DNA of 64,000 bases from Setophaga petechia (taxonomy: Eukaryota > Chordata > Aves > Passeriformes > Parulidae): NCBI GenBank assembly GCA_024362935.1, contig JANCRA010000019.1:13822501-13886500 (forward strand), given 5' to 3'. Of the stretch, positions 14,401 through 28,500 are shown one piece after another (within the stretch, counting starts at the first letter, position 1; the number at the start of each line of letters is the position of its first letter). The notes beneath the pieces were generated by a model, which made no database searches, was not told where the DNA came from, and saw only the letters and a list, made by a program, of their open reading frames with translations. The position numbers and the translations under genes were made by a program.

Positions 14401-15719
14401 AGAAGGGTCAAACATGATTACCACAGGAATCATGGCAAAATCACATTTATTCCATTTATATGCAAAACTCTGGGGTGGGCAGAAATCTGGTTTAGAAGAC
14501 TGTGAGGATATTAAGGGAGCTATGTTATGGATGGGATATCTGTTGTGGGTTGCCAGCCTGCCAAAACACCCCCAAAACATAAGCACAGCCATAGATGGAT
14601 GGTGATGGTCAGATGGGGAGAAAGGCAGGGCGTCTATGCAAAGTCTTCAAATCCCAAGATGTGTCATCAGGGATTCAAATCTGACTTTTCCTGACAAGAA
14701 AAAACGACAGAGGAGGAAAGGTGGTGATAGTATAACCCATCAGCAATCTGATAAATACCTCAAGAGAGCAACAGGGCAGTTGGTACTTTGGTGGTATCCA
14801 CATCAAGGGAATTGCGCCCTGGAATATTGGCTTTTTATCAATCCTGTCAAGAATATTTACTATAAGAAAAAACTTTCTGTAAAGGTATTCAAACGAGGCT
14901 TTCAAGATAAAGACCCTGATCACAATTTGAATTTATGAGGGTATTTTTATAAGCAGAGAAAAATGCTTTGCTTTTTTTTTTTTTTTTAAGAAAAGCTCTT
15001 GCAATTTGAGAGGCAATGCATAGTAATGCATTTATTCACTTTTCTTGATATATTTAATTGATGGCTCTCATATAGTGAGACATTAATGGTTAGGTTTCCA
15101 CGCAAAGCTTGGAAAGAAAATGAAAGAGCTTATAGAACAGAATTTCTCTGGCTACTTCAAAGCAATTATCTATACAATTGCAAATCCGGTGTATTTTTTC
15201 AATAAAAAAGTGGATATGGATCACCAAGAAAATTGTTTTTTTGCATCTATGTCTTCCCAGAAGGCTTTGATCACTGCATGATATCATGAACCATTAATGT
15301 CACTGTGGCATGAGTTAAGGACAATGATTATCTTGAGCTCAGTTGCTGTTACCAGCAAGTTCTGCAATTTCAAAAGTGATCCCTAGCATAGTGCCACCAG
15401 GGTATATTTGATGTCTTGACTTAATGGGTATCTTCAATCGATGTTGTGCCATGTTTCACTAAACAACAAGTCATTCACTTGATGTACTGAATTTTATTAC
15501 AGGGATAACAGCCCAATAACCCCTTACAATCTGAAAACACAGCTTCCCTGGACATCACCCCTTTCCTTTGGAAAGGAGAAAATATTCACACTAACCAGGA
15601 ATACATATAACCTATGAAATATTTGAAGCTCATCTTGGTTTCAAAGGAAAAAGGAAAAATATCCATATCTCTTTTATTGTTGCTTCCTTCCTAGAAATTA
15701 CTCAAAATAACATGCTGTA
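8500..15719. other. Intergenic sequence, no gene seen
   Basis: Long AT-rich stretch without recognisable coding exons, tRNA or other RNA genes. A poly(T) run lies near 14971-14988. Open frames of up to about 100 codons lack any recognisable protein signature. Confidence 0.5.
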
Positions 15720-15892
15720 GTTTTTTTGTTGATGATGGGGAATTTTTTTCCTTGGTTGTTTTTTTCTTATGGTTGGTTGGGTTTGGGTTTTTTTGGTTTT
15801 TTGTTGTTGTTGGTTTTGTTTTGTTGGGGTTTTTTGGTGTTTTTGTTGTTGGTTTTGGGTTTTGTTGTTTTTGTTGGTTTTTGACTTTTTGA
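15720..15892 (+). repeat. T/G-rich low-complexity tract (GGTTTT-like)
   Basis: About 170 bp consist almost only of T and G on the + strand, as irregular units such as GGTTTT, GTTGTT and GGGTTTT. The complementary strand reads as a Lys/Pro/Asn/Thr-rich open frame, which is an artefact of the composition. Confidence 0.9.
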
Positions 15893-18800
15893 TCTACAGA
15901 AGCTGATTTGGAGGCAAGTACCAGTAATACCAAGCAATTCAGGATGTGACAAGAGTAACACAATAAGTGCATTTGCATTTTGATCTACTTACATCTTAGA
16001 TTGAGACAGAATTGTGAATCCTTTAAAGTGAGCCCAAAAGTAATTTCTCCCACAATTAGGAGAAAATGAGCTATGAGCATAGATATAAATTACACCAGCC
16101 TCTGTAAATTCATCTGGATGCCTTCAGTCTGATTTCAGGAGTTTAAAATGAGAGAGAGAGAGAAAATGTGTATAACTGTTCCCATGTAACTGCAATAAAA
16201 TGGTTAACACCTTAAAGCTCAGTCTAAGCTTTCTGACTGCAACAATGGCCAAGGCATTGAAACAAGAGTTTAATGTAACAAGAACACCACCAAGAAGGGC
16301 ACATATTCAGCAGGTTCTGCCCTAGGTAAAGTAGCAATTCATTCTCCCATGCCAAATCAATCAAAACAGCAAGATGTTCCCCATCATACATAAATGTCTG
16401 ATTCTTGTTAATATATGTGAATGGGAGGAGGAGATGCTTCTTATTGAGAATCAGTGGGAAAAATTTGAATTTTGGTGATCTTGGAGGATTATTTTTGTGG
16501 CCTCTATTTTTTTTTGCTTCAAAGAGATGTTAATTTCCTTGTAATTTTCAAGTGGGTATGAATGATGATGGTGGAAATTATTAATTACCAACCTTGGACT
16601 CCAGACTGTTTGAAAGTTGACATCTTTATCAGTACCTGCCATTTCACAGAATGGACCTATATTTGCATGTAAAATACACATGTAAGGCCACAGTATTATA
16701 AGTGGAATTAATCAAATTATTCTGCTTTCAGACCAGAAAGATTCATTCTGCAAATTAAACTCTCTGCAACTGAACCTCTTTTTTCTAATACTGTCTATCA
16801 ATTCTTCAGCTGAGTCCAATAGTAGAAAACAAATGTAAGTCGTAAAAGAAGTCCCAACACCAAAAGTGGTGCTAACCTCTCTTCCCTGAAGACAAAAGGA
16901 ATTTTAAGCTATCTATAGCAATTTAGGGTGCATTCACTGAAAACTTAGAAGAATCAAAGGCCTGATGCAGTTCCTTCCTGTGATATTCAAGTATTTTAGG
17001 TATTGTAAACTGTATCATATATGAGAAATTTTTACTGATATATCTCAACTGCTTCCTATATCACAAAAACATTCCAGAAAGCGTGTTTCTAGTGGGCAGT
17101 TTCTTCTCATGCAATATTCACAAAAGTTTAATGTTTGTGTGTGTAGATACCCAGTGAAATGTTTTGAGCTCATTTCCCAGCTATGCCCAAGTTGTGAGGC
17201 ACTGCCCAGCTCTAGTACAACCATGTGGGAGACTGCCAGCACGAATTTTAGGAGCTGAAACTTCCACACTTCCAGATTCTAGAGCTGCTGAGGCATAGGA
17301 ACACTGATGTGGTTTTATCAAAAACTTGCAGATAGCTGTGACTCATCATGGTACACACACATTCTCTGTCCTTCACTGGTGTGTCTAATGCATGTCACAG
17401 TGCCCTCAGAGCCAGCACAACAGCCTTCTCTCCCTGGAGGCTGTCCACAGATGGTAGCACAGCATGATGAATCTCAGAGCACAGACAATGGCTCAGGCCC
17501 CAACTAACAAATTTTTGCGCTGATTCAATGTCACATTAAAATAATGCACTGGTACAAATAATTAGACTGATAATGTAATAAGGAAGCACAAGAGAGTCAT
17601 AATACACATAATCTAGGAGCAATCTGCAATCTGTAATCTGCAGTTTGTGCAGAATTTCTTAAATCCAGTGATGAGTCTAGGCCAACTCAAGAAACCTAAA
17701 AAATTGAGCACACTAAAACAATATTTACTACTGCAGTATAAGGATGATGCTTTTTTTCTGTAGGGAGAGAGATGTATATGTGCAACCATTAATCTTTAAA
17801 GATCTTGAGAAAATATATCCATCCTTAATAATTGGATACTTCTAATGAACACCTGCCGATATAGCATACTCAAAAAATCTTCTTGATTTAATACATCGTT
17901 ATTCAGGCACTCTCAAGAGCTTAGGGAAACATTAATCATGATGATGAACTTTAAGTTCATTTACTAAGGTATTAATTTTTCTCCATGTGTCCTTTGTCCT
18001 GCTCATACAGTTCTCACTTGTAGGCACCTTTCTTTCCTTACCTTGGACACTGTCCTTGTAACATTCTAGTCCCAGATGACTTGTAGCTCTCCATGCCAAA
18101 TCCCTGCACATCAGACAAACTGGATATGTAACTGCTCTACTACAGAGAGCTGGAGGCTTTTTTTCTGAAAGAAAAACACGAGCGGCATTCAGCACAGCAC
18201 ATTTTTTACTTAGAGATAACACAGCAAACAGCAATTCTTTGAGTCAGTGAAGCCTAATTTCCTAAAGATCTGTGTCTGTGTGTTAGTATGAAAACTAAAT
18301 TTTAATATTCATGAGAAGTTTTTTCTGGATATTTATAAGGGCTTCTCTAGGGTGAATTCTCTGGTGCCTAATAGCCCACACTGCAGCTTTTTCCATAGTT
18401 AAAGATATTTTTCCACTACCTGATGAAAACCACAAGATTTTCTTTTAAAATTGCATCCAGCTTCTGCCTTAGGGCCTTTCAGTCACTAAGGGATCATTCT
18501 GCTAAAAGGAGCTAAATAGAATAATGCAGACCTGCAGTACTCAGAGTGAACCTGCTTAAAATATTCAGGTGGTGAAAACCATTAGACAATTTCAATAGTA
18601 ATAAATGAAAAAGATAAAGTAATTTCTGGGAAGCATTCCCCCCTAGTCATATTAAATAACCAGGATATTAGAGGGAAAAAGGACTGTGTACTTATCAAGG
18701 CACACAACCAGCAGTCCAATATTGTAGTTTTTAAAATTTTTCTAATCCACTCATTTTCAACAAGTGTGTACTTTAAAATAACCTTTGGCTTTAAGAATTA

Positions 18801-20763
18801 GAAACAGATCCTATTTCTCTGCTTGTCAGTCTGCTTGGGCTTATTCCTTGTTTCACAGAAAGTCAATCTCTCACTAGAGAGAAGAAAGACATGGAAATGC
18901 TTTCCTATCTCAGAACTGTCAAAAAATTCAGTTCATCTTCCGTTTATAGAGTGGATGGTTATGTCTTAAATGATGGTAGTTTGTACAGTGGTTCAGTTCT
19001 CCAAGAGCTTCATCAAGTGACAGAAATGTCTCACTGAAAATTAACACTGAGGCTCACTCTGAACACCTTGAGTCAATTGCACAAGTCCATGACCTAACCA
19101 TTTCTTGCTTGGGGGCTCACAGGCATCCATCAGTCTGAAGATCATGTAAATCCAGCTGGCAGTACAGACAGACAACCCCATTTATAGTAAGAATCTCATG
19201 TTTGCCCACAAAACCAAAAATACAAGTCCAAGAGTTTGTTCTAACAGATTAGCCACACTTTATGTAACACAGCTGATATTAACACCCGACTTTAAGAATA
19301 AAGGAGAGAGCTGACACAGTCAGGAAAGAAAGATGTTGGGAAAGCAGAGAAAAAGAGCTGTACCCTCCACATGGCTTGCTCCACATCACATTCTCTGGGT
19401 GGATAAAGCCATCCTCCTTCTCCACATGGTCACCTTTGCCTCAAACAAACACACAGGCTTTGAGCCTTTTCTCTTGTGAAGGACTGGATTACGGGCACAG
19501 TTTTCTTTTCAAAGTCCAGACGAAATGCAAATGTACAATTAACTTTGTCACAGTGTTTCTCTACCTCATAATTAGCTCTGGTAGCAATAGTGTGGCATGT
19601 TTGCTACTCTAATGAACCTGATCCTCACTCTCATAACCAGTAACCGCAACAGCAGAGAAGGTGTTATGGTGCAGGGGTCATGTTACCATCCTGAGTCTCT
19701 GGTGGGTTTGAGAATGACCTAGTGGGGGAGTGAAATTATATCATGGGGCCCACAGTGCCTTGCCATGATTCCAGAACACTATGCAAACAGCAGATATGAA
19801 TAATGAGCATTAAAAACAAGAACTAAGCACCAGGCAAACAATTAATAAACCAGGATATTAGTCTATGTAACTTGCAAGTAAATTCAATTATAAACAATTT
19901 AATAATAATAACAACGCAAGTTTGATGAAAGCATGGGGCACAATTTCCTGTTACTTGCATCTTCTACAGTCATCTCCATCCATGCAAAATGAATGCAACA
20001 TTTTTCAAATGAAATTTGGTAGGTTTTCTTACCTGCTTCAAAGTCACTGCAGCGATACAATCAAGTATTCAGATACCTTGGGAAAGAGGATCCACTGACC
20101 ACTTTTGCCTGCTCAGCTTGGCATCTGACAGCTCAGCCTGACTTCCTGGGGAAAAATCTATGTCTTGGTCTTTCAGGTCCATTTTTTTCCCCATAATCTC
20201 TTTCCCATCACTTCTAAATCTGTTAGCCTCTTTCAAAACATCTTATAAACTTTCACAAAAAACAGTGTCAGGAGAGGAAAGGAATCCACATTAGTCCTCT
20301 GCTGAGGCTGCAACATACCTTTTCTGTTACTGGATTAATTTAGTAGAAACACTGACCTTTAAGTGTATAGAATTCAGAACCATCCACGGCATATGTCACT
20401 AGCAGCTAGGGAATGAGACACAGTGGATGGAGGATACTGAATGTATCTGTGCAGGATAAGAAGTATTTCAGGAGTGTGAAATAATGGAGCTTGTGGGAAT
20501 AACTTCTAAGTAAATTGAAGGTAGCCAGAAATAAAGGTCACTAAAACATAAAACAAGAGTCACTTCAAACCCAATGTGTTTAATTTACAGTAAGAATATG
20601 AAGTTTCATGACTCTGCTTCCAGTCTTAATCAGCTTCCATATTTGAATCATCATGTTAGCTTATATTCCTCAAAAACATCATGTTTCATTTTTGTATCTA
20701 TACAGTACCTTTTACATTATTCCATTGATTTGCAAAGGACATAATAGTCAAATTAAGAATAAG
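15893..20763. other. Intergenic sequence, no gene seen
   Basis: AT-rich, apparently unique sequence. I see no exon, RNA gene or recognised transposon. A short GA run lies at about 16150-16163. Confidence 0.5.
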
Positions 20764-20822
20764 ATTTTTAGATTTTTGTTTGGTTCTTGGTTTTGTTGGT
20801 TTTGTGGATTTTTGGGTTTTTT
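20764..20822 (+). repeat. Short T/G-rich low-complexity tract
   Basis: About 60 bp of T and G, similar in style to the tract at 15720-15892. Confidence 0.8.
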
Positions 20823-21606
20823 AATGGAAACAATGAGAAATGTGTTCTAGACAAGTTAGGAAAATGTGAACATGTAAATTTACACCTCCAAGATGGGTTT
20901 TTTAAAACATAATGCCATTGCATTCATCCTACACTACAGGAGATTTTTAAAATGGCTACAGTAGGTATAAAATATGTCTAATGAAATATTTCAGAAGAGA
21001 TTATGGTGTGTAACCCACCAACTGAGTTTTGATATACTTAGGGGGAACCTGAGGACTTGACATGTAATTTTATAAAAGTCATATTTCCTTGACTTAAATA
21101 ACACCCCATGGCATTAATCAAACCCCACAGAGCCAGTATGCAGAGCTGGAATCAGAGCATTCCTGTGTAATAAGAAAATGTGCATGACCTGAGAAATTAC
21201 TTCAAAAAGTTGATCACTTACTGGTTGATATTTCTGAAGCTGGATATGAGCATAGACCTCTTGAGACGTTCTAGCAAAGCCAGTATGTTAGAATCAAGAT
21301 GCTTATTTAAGATGCTTTATTATTGGTTTGGTGAATTTCTATCATTTTATTAAGCTGGGCTTCAAACCAACTCCAGTCCCTGGCAGATGCCTTGGAACCA
21401 GAAACCTTGTTTCTCTTCAAGGACCACTTCATCAAAGATCACCAAAGCTGCTCAGGAGCCTGGCTTGCCATGCCACAAGCAACCTCTCTGGAGTCTCCCA
21501 CACTAGTGCTGATCCCCACATCCTGGTCTGTGTTCAGATTTCCCTAAGGCAAGACCCTGGAAACCTGCAAACCCTCCACTTAAACAGAGCTTTCCTCCTC
21601 TTCTTC
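20823..21606. other. Intergenic sequence, no gene seen
   Basis: No recognisable feature. The 124-codon open frame at 21328-21702 begins here and has no known protein signature. Confidence 0.5.
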
Positions 21607-21672
21607 AGCAGTGAAGTGGAAGCCAGTGAAAGCACTCACAGTTCAGAAGTGGAAGTCAGTGAAAGCACCCAC
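21607..21672 (+). repeat. 33-bp tandem duplication, two diverged copies
   Basis: Two head-to-tail 33-bp units (21607-21639 and 21640-21672) share the core GAAGTGGAAG(C/T)CAGTGAAAG. The length is a multiple of three, so the open frame crossing it repeats an 11-residue block. That by itself does not show coding function. Confidence 0.85.
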
Positions 21673-22087
21673 TCCCCAAGCTTTTGGGCTCATACACCAT
21701 AGGTTTGAAGGTGAAAAAACTTACACAGACTCACTGTGCAAGTGTGTCTCAGGCAGGGCTCATTCTCCACCACTGAATTAATCTGCAACTTCTCCAGGAA
21801 GCTGGCACAATTTTTTAGCTGAGATGCTGCAATTCATCATTAGAAAAAGCAAGAGTCCTCATGAGCAGAAAACTGTTTTCCACATGGCTGTAAGAAAAAC
21901 TACAGTTCTTTCCCAAAAAGAGTTTACAAATTGAAACCATTACCTGGCAACAACTTCATTATTGTTTGTCTTCAAGGAGGTGGAGGTTCCTCTTGGGCTC
22001 AGTGTTCCATTTACATATCACAGCAGTACTCTCTTCCAGACATTACAAAGGATGAAAACACTGTAGGGAACTCTTAGGGTCAATGCT

Positions 22088-22156
22088 AAACAAAAAACCA
22101 AAAAACAAACAAAAAACCAAAACAAACAAACAAACAAAAACAACAACAAAAAAAGC
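22088..22156 (-). repeat. A/C-rich low-complexity tract
   Basis: About 70 bp of CAAA, CCAAAA and CAACAA units on the + strand. It is the reverse-strand equivalent of the T/G tracts elsewhere in the window. Confidence 0.85.
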
Positions 22157-24357
22157 AATTAGATATTAGGTTAATTTATTACTCTATCAGATCTGTCTAC
22201 GATTCCATACAATGAAAACAGAACCAAACCAAACAAAAAAAAATCATCAAGTTTATCTAACGCCTGAAACATAGTTTAAAAAAAATTGGAGGGTTTTTTT
22301 AGCTTGTTGGTTGTTTTGAGCAGCAAGCCAGGAGCAGAGCACAGTTTTATGCCATGTGTTATTCACAGCTGGAGAAATATGGGCTTATTATTTGCTCAGG
22401 GTTTGCTGGAAATATCTAGATATTTCATTAAAAGAGGAAATTTCCACAGGTTTTCTGCATTCCAGTCCTAAGATTTAAACCCTGGGGAAAATATTGAAAA
22501 TGAAAAATAATGATGTGAACGAGAGCTCCAAGGCCTAACACTGCGCTTGTGAATACAGTAAGTTTTAAACAAAGTATCCACATGTCATTTATCATATTTA
22601 ACTGCAGTACAAGTTTATCAGATGTGTTGACAACAGTTTCAGTCCAATCTCTTGGAAGCTGACTTTCCAGCTCCCATCCCAATGGCAGCTGCCAGCGGCA
22701 GCACTAGGCTGCCTGAGCACAGCTCAGTGCCTGGTACCTGCAGAACTGCCCTGCTCAGGAAAAGGCCAAAACTGCCTTTCAGGAAAATTCACCTCCCTGT
22801 AGCTCCCTCAAGACCCTGTTAGAAATCAAGATATGGAGGAAGCTCTCTTCCCACATGCCTAGCCCTATCTCTCTGCTCAGACTATCCATCCTCTTCTACA
22901 CAGCTGCAGGAAGTGCCCTTATAACTAGAAGCTTCAGCCTCTCACAGCTTATCACAATCTCATCCTCCTCTCTCTGCAATTGGCATCTTCCCATTGCAAA
23001 ATCCTCTGCTCCTACATGTTGCATTCTCCTTTACTAATAAAGAGAGTATTTAGCTGGTTATTCTGAGCAGCTGTTGAACATCCCTTCTTCCAGTTCTTGC
23101 TGTTTTCCTCCAGATGTGACCTGTGCAGAAAATACCTTCTGCTTATGCCTAAACTATTGTGACAGACGACTTTTAATTAATCCATCATGAAATCATTTTT
23201 GACATAGAGCAGAAAAAATCCAAAACATAAAGTCTGAAAATTCTGACTCCTGTTTCACCAGACTGGGGAAAGGCAGAAAAATTTCTGTCTGGTACATAAA
23301 CCCCAGGCAGGTACTGTGAAACTTCAAAGCAGCTTGCAAAGGATGTCTTCCAGAACTGCCCTCCTGGAAATGGAGAACCCCACTTGTGGGGCTGTGCCTT
23401 AAAAGTGATGGGGGAGAAGGTGTGCACTGTAGCAGTGAGGGACTGTGGAAGAGGAACTGGTAGAGGAAGGCATGAAAGCAATCTTCACAGAGATGGTACT
23501 TAGGGAAACATATTTTTTCATTGCAGAGTTCAAAGTTAGCAGGCAATATTGGATCACCTAAACAAGCTTCATGCTAAATATAGCTTTGGCTATAAGCATC
23601 CCCTATATAATGTGACCAGCAAGTGCCAGCTCGTCGCAGTGACAGGATTGGGTCTTATTAGACTGCTCAGTTGCATCAACTTAGACCAAACTAATGCTAC
23701 TTCTAGAAAGCAATAGCAGAGCAAGTTTATACCTGGTATGCACTGTCCCTGAGATCAATGAAAAAAGCTTAATTATTTCTCAGGCTGTGATCTGGCATAG
23801 GGCCAAAATAAGGGATCTCAATTTAAAGGTCTGTGAATAACACCAGATAACATTTCAATTGTCAGGCAGTATTAACATTCAGCTCATGCTAATAAAAAAT
23901 AAAAATATGAAAATTGTATTACCAAATGTGTATTTTTTAAAAATAAAAATGCAAGCTGCAATAGCTTACTACAGGAGGTTGAAAAAACTTTTGAGTTTTT
24001 GGAAATCATCACTATCTTATGTTACACAAAGGAGAGCCCTACATCCTAGAACCTAAATGTTGCAGTGTTGAGCTCCAGGAGCCACTCAGCAGGTATCCTT
24101 TTTGCTTGCCATAAAACCCAACCAGTAAATCTTATCTATTTGACTTCTGCATATGAGAAAATGCCTAAATGTGAAATTTCAGTTTGTACAGCTCTAATTG
24201 TAACTCTAATAATTCAGCTTCAGTCATAACGATATGCCTTTGCTTAGTTCAAGTTTGGTTTCTGTTTGTGTTTTGTCATGTGACATGTTTTATCATGTCA
24301 CAATTGATTGTAGCTCTGATACCAATGACTATTTTCTTGTGCAGATTTGTCCAGAAT
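22157..24357. other. Intergenic sequence, no gene seen
   Basis: No gene or repeat family recognised. Minus-strand open frames near 23185-23546 overlap each other in different frames and show no known domain. Confidence 0.5.
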
Positions 24358-24518
24358 TTAAAAAAAACCAAACATCAAAAACCAAACTAAGCATAAAAAT
24401 CTTGCCCCCCAAACTCCCCCCACCAAAAACCAAATAAAAAATACCCCAAAAACCAAAAAGCAAAAAACCCCAACCCCAAAACTAAAACAAAACAAAAAAC
24501 CCCAAAACAAAAAAAATT
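24358..24518 (-). repeat. A/C-rich low-complexity tract
   Basis: About 160 bp built from CCAAAAA, CCCC and CAAAA units on the + strand. Guanine is nearly absent. On the minus strand it reads as Phe/Gly/Leu-rich nonsense, which explains the open frame there. Confidence 0.9.
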
Positions 24519-27500
24519 CCACCTAGAGAAGAAAGAACAATGAAAAATTTTTATGAACAGACAAAAATCTACCCTCAAACCCATCCAGGTTATGGCTTGT
24601 TTTGCAATGGCATATTTCCCATGCTCTGTCCTTCACGGCTATGCTCTTGCTCATCTCTGTTGCTGGTTTTGGGATACCCAGCTCTGTAAGTTTCCATTTA
24701 ATGGGAACCAAAGAGGGAAAAGCTGCCACTATTGTCCCTGTGTGCAGCAGCATAGCACTCCTGGATGTGTCACAAAGCAGCCTTTAAACACTAAGACTGC
24801 TGTCCCATTGCAGCCTATGAAAGGACTGAAAACACTTCCAGGACCCCCTCTAGAAACCAGGACTTGGAAAAAGAGTGTCAGAGCCTAATCTGTGGCAACA
24901 TGAATAGAAAACATAGTATTCTGAGTTAGATAAATATGATAAAGGAAACCAAAACTTAAATAAAAGAGGAGGGGAAAAGCAAAACAAGCCCCAACCACTC
25001 AAATCGAAGCATGGAAAGCAATTCCAATAATCAGGAAGTCCCTAATCCAAACAAGACTTGGTCTGAACTCTGGTGGGTTGTGCTACTGCCAGATGCCAGA
25101 TTTATTTCAAGAGAATATTGGACTTGGCCAAGAGGCTGCCTTTGTTTGACTTGTTTTTTCTGCAAGTCTTGAGCAATACCAAGGGCACTGGGATGGGCTT
25201 CACTATTCTAGAACTTATTTTTGCCATTTGTTAGATACACTGCTGGGAAATTAAGATACATTTCAAAACCATACTTCAGCATTGCAATAACTGATACGAT
25301 TACACTCAGGAAAATGATCAACCATTTATTTAGACAGGCCAGCTTTGATGCTGATTACAGTAGTCCTGCTGTTGTTGGTGCTTAATGTAACATCTGCTCC
25401 TACAAGAAGGAATAGCCATTAAATCAGTCTATAAGTAGATTATTCCCTTCTCCATAGGGAAGTGTCTCTGAGGCAGGGACTGAAAGCCCTGTGTTGAGCT
25501 GAAATGGTGTCCTGGACTATAGACAGGGATTGGGAAGTCTTCAGGGAAAGTGGATCAGGGCCAGCAGGGCCTTCAAGGCCCTGACAAACATAAACCCACT
25601 CTTCTTCCTTCAAAAACAAGCAAATGAGGGGCTCACGAGTTCATTGGCATGGTCAAGGTGTTCAGCAGTGGAGAAGACAATTATTTCTTGCAACATTTAG
25701 TGTGAGTTTGAACAATCCTCCTGGTCATAGCAATATTAAGTTGTACTTTTCCACAGGTCTGCCCACCTTTCTCCATCCATGCCCTCCTCTAAATAGCTTC
25801 TCGTCACTGCTGGGAGGTATTTGGGAAGCACTGCCTCACAGAGACCTAGCAGGCTCATCTATATAAACTGGGTGTTAAGTCAGAAGGAAGAGGCCCAGGA
25901 TGTTTACAAGGATGGTCTTGATGGATATTCTGAAGAATATCGCTGTAATGAGGGGGAAAATCCTGCAGCAGAAATCTTGGTAGATAAGAGATTTCTCTTT
26001 CTCTCAAGCTGTTGCTTTCATCCCCTTATCTGACCAACTGAGACTAAACTCCTCTAAAGGAAATCTTTTCTTCATGATCTGAAAGACACTGTTCAGCAGC
26101 ATGGCCATACATTTTGCATTTGATTTCTGGTAACTAGAGAACCAGCAAAGGCTGCCTTTCAATATCCAAGCATGCTGGTAAGAGCTGAAGATTAGTGTTC
26201 ATAAACATAAACGTCCCAAGCCTAGAAAAAGAGTGAGCCAAGAACTGCCTCTGTTTATAAAGGAAAATTGAATAACAAAGATGCAGTGATGTAAACATGA
26301 GTCTAGGCAGGATAATGTACCTCTATGTGCAAAAATAATTTCCCAGAATAAAATTACTTTTACTGGGGACATACTAGGAAAATAAGGAGCTTTTTATTCC
26401 AGAATAATTTCTTCTTCTTGAAGGCAGATCAGTTGCTTATTCTGGAGCAGTGTCTAACAGCATGCATACCACTGTAGCCAATGAACTGCAGGAACTCACC
26501 TATGAACTGAACTTTCTGTCAGTTGTCCCAATAAGCAAGATGTATTAGTGTCCGGGGGTATGTGTATGAGAGGGAGATAAGACATTCTTCCTTTATCAAA
26601 AATGAAAAATCAAGTAATAAAGTCTCAAGAAAACACAGTCTGCTTCAAAACCACTCACTGCGTCATGAAAAGCAGTAGAGGAGAACTGGAGCTCCTCACA
26701 ACCTATTATTTAATGAGAATCTGAAGGAACAAATTCCAGTTTCCTACAGCTCTGCCCCATGGGCTTTACTGAACTGCAGTGGCTAAAAAGACAGATGCTC
26801 CAGTTAACTTTTCTCACTGATGTCACATGTACATGCAGATTTTGAGATATGTTACAGCACATGAACTCCAAATGTCACCTTTGCCATGCTCTGAGCACAA
26901 AGAGATGTGTGGTTAGCTTCTTCCTCCACCTGCCTTCTTTTTCTTAAACTTGTAATTTAATTGCCTTTGAGAGTTTTACTCAGCTGAAACTGATTGGTGC
27001 ATTCAAAAATTAATGATGAGACACATGGATATGTGTACACACAAGGGGTGGAACATATGAAATACATAGATACCAACATTTCAGCTGGAGAATAGCTGAG
27101 GAGAGGAATGGGTTGCTATGGAGCTTTGTTTATCACATGTAAGATGTAGAAGAGAATTTCCCTGATTGACCATAAGGGTAAGACTAGGCTGAGCAGCCTA
27201 GGCATGGATGCCTATGCCACAGATGTCCAGGTTCCAGACAAAGTATATTCTGCTGGAGCTTTTCATAGAAATCTAGCCTTGAACTCAGCACTGACTAGGA
27301 CTATGCTGAGATAGCCATTCAGAAAACTTCTGCAGGTAGGCTGGGAGAGGGTAGGCAAGCTTTTTAGAAAATCATACATTTATATGTCCCCAAGACAGTG
27401 AGATTTTATTTTCACATAAAATGGGTGAAAATCAGCACAGTAAATGAGCATTCAAAGTTTAACCTATATTTTGGTGGGTTGTAATTAAAACCGTGTTGGC

Positions 27501-28200
27501 AAATATTGGCCAATCTCTTTCTTGGATAGCTTTCAAAAGAATTAGGAGGTCTCTGAATTAAAAAAAAAAAAAAAAAAGCTGATAAAAGTTTTGCTGGAAA
27601 GCCTTCATCCCAGCAGCAAAATGTGCAACAGCTAAGGCTGAATCTCAGAGCTACAGGATGAGATGAAGCCTGAGAAACACAATGCAGAGGGCAAAGCTAC
27701 AGATGGACTGTTATGAAACCTGAGAAACAGAGAAGAGCTTGAAAAGGAAAAAAGCTTTCTAATCTGATACCTGAAATATAGTGGGGCATTAATGAATGAG
27801 GGAAAGAGACTTCCTCCCCATTATCTGGAATGATCAAGGAAAAACAATAAAGAGCTATAAAATACTATGGGAGGCAGCAGGAGTAGCTGAAGTCTTGATT
27901 GCAGCCTGCAACCTTGCCAAGACTTGATGACAAAAATGCATTAGCCCTGCCCCATGAAGGGGTGAAGGGTCCTGGCTCTCCAGGCACTGGATTTCTGCTG
28001 TGGGCTTCAGCCCTCGGCAGGCCCTCAGCATGTCAATAGCAAGGCTGGGCCGGCCGGGTCATCGGCCGGGTGCAGTCCTGTGCTGTGTGCTCTGTGTGTG
28101 TGCCCTGCTGGGCTTTCCAGCCCCTGGCTGGGAAAGGAAAACTGGGCAGGGATGCTGTGAATGCACTATTGAGCAGGAGAAGGTGGGGTGTGTGTACGGG
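24519..28200. other. Intergenic sequence upstream of the KCNB2 CpG island
   Basis: No exon or RNA gene recognised. A run of about 18 adenines lies near 27560-27577. GC content rises towards the right end as the CpG island is approached. Confidence 0.5.
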
Positions 28201-28500
28201 AGGGGATAGTACATGGAAGTGTGTGTGTGTGTTCGTGTGCAAGCCTGCACATTCCCTGTCTGGGGAGGTCTGAGAGGTGCGTGCATCCCGTACGTAGGAA
28301 TGTTAACGTGGATTCACCCGTGTGTGAGAGGGGAATCCCCTGCCTGGAGGGCGCCCTTAGCGTGGGTTGTGTGTGTGCGTGTGTGTGTACATCCCCTGCT
28401 TGGGGGGGTCAGTGTGGGCTGTGTGTGTACATGCATGTGCACGAGTGACAGTATGTGTCTGTGTCTGTGTGTCTGTCTGTGTGTCTGTGAGCGTGTGCAC
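28200..28500 (+). repeat. TG-rich interrupted microsatellite
   Basis: Repeated (GT)n blocks of roughly 6-9 units, plus GTCT-type variants, are interspersed with short GC-rich segments that themselves recur (CCCCTGCCTGG-like). The block directly abuts the CpG island. It generates several long but meaningless open frames rich in Cys, Val and Thr/His. Confidence 0.85.

Noticed and set aside
15691..15978. Lys/Pro/Asn/Thr-rich minus-strand frame
   Set aside because: Explained by the T/G-rich low-complexity tract.
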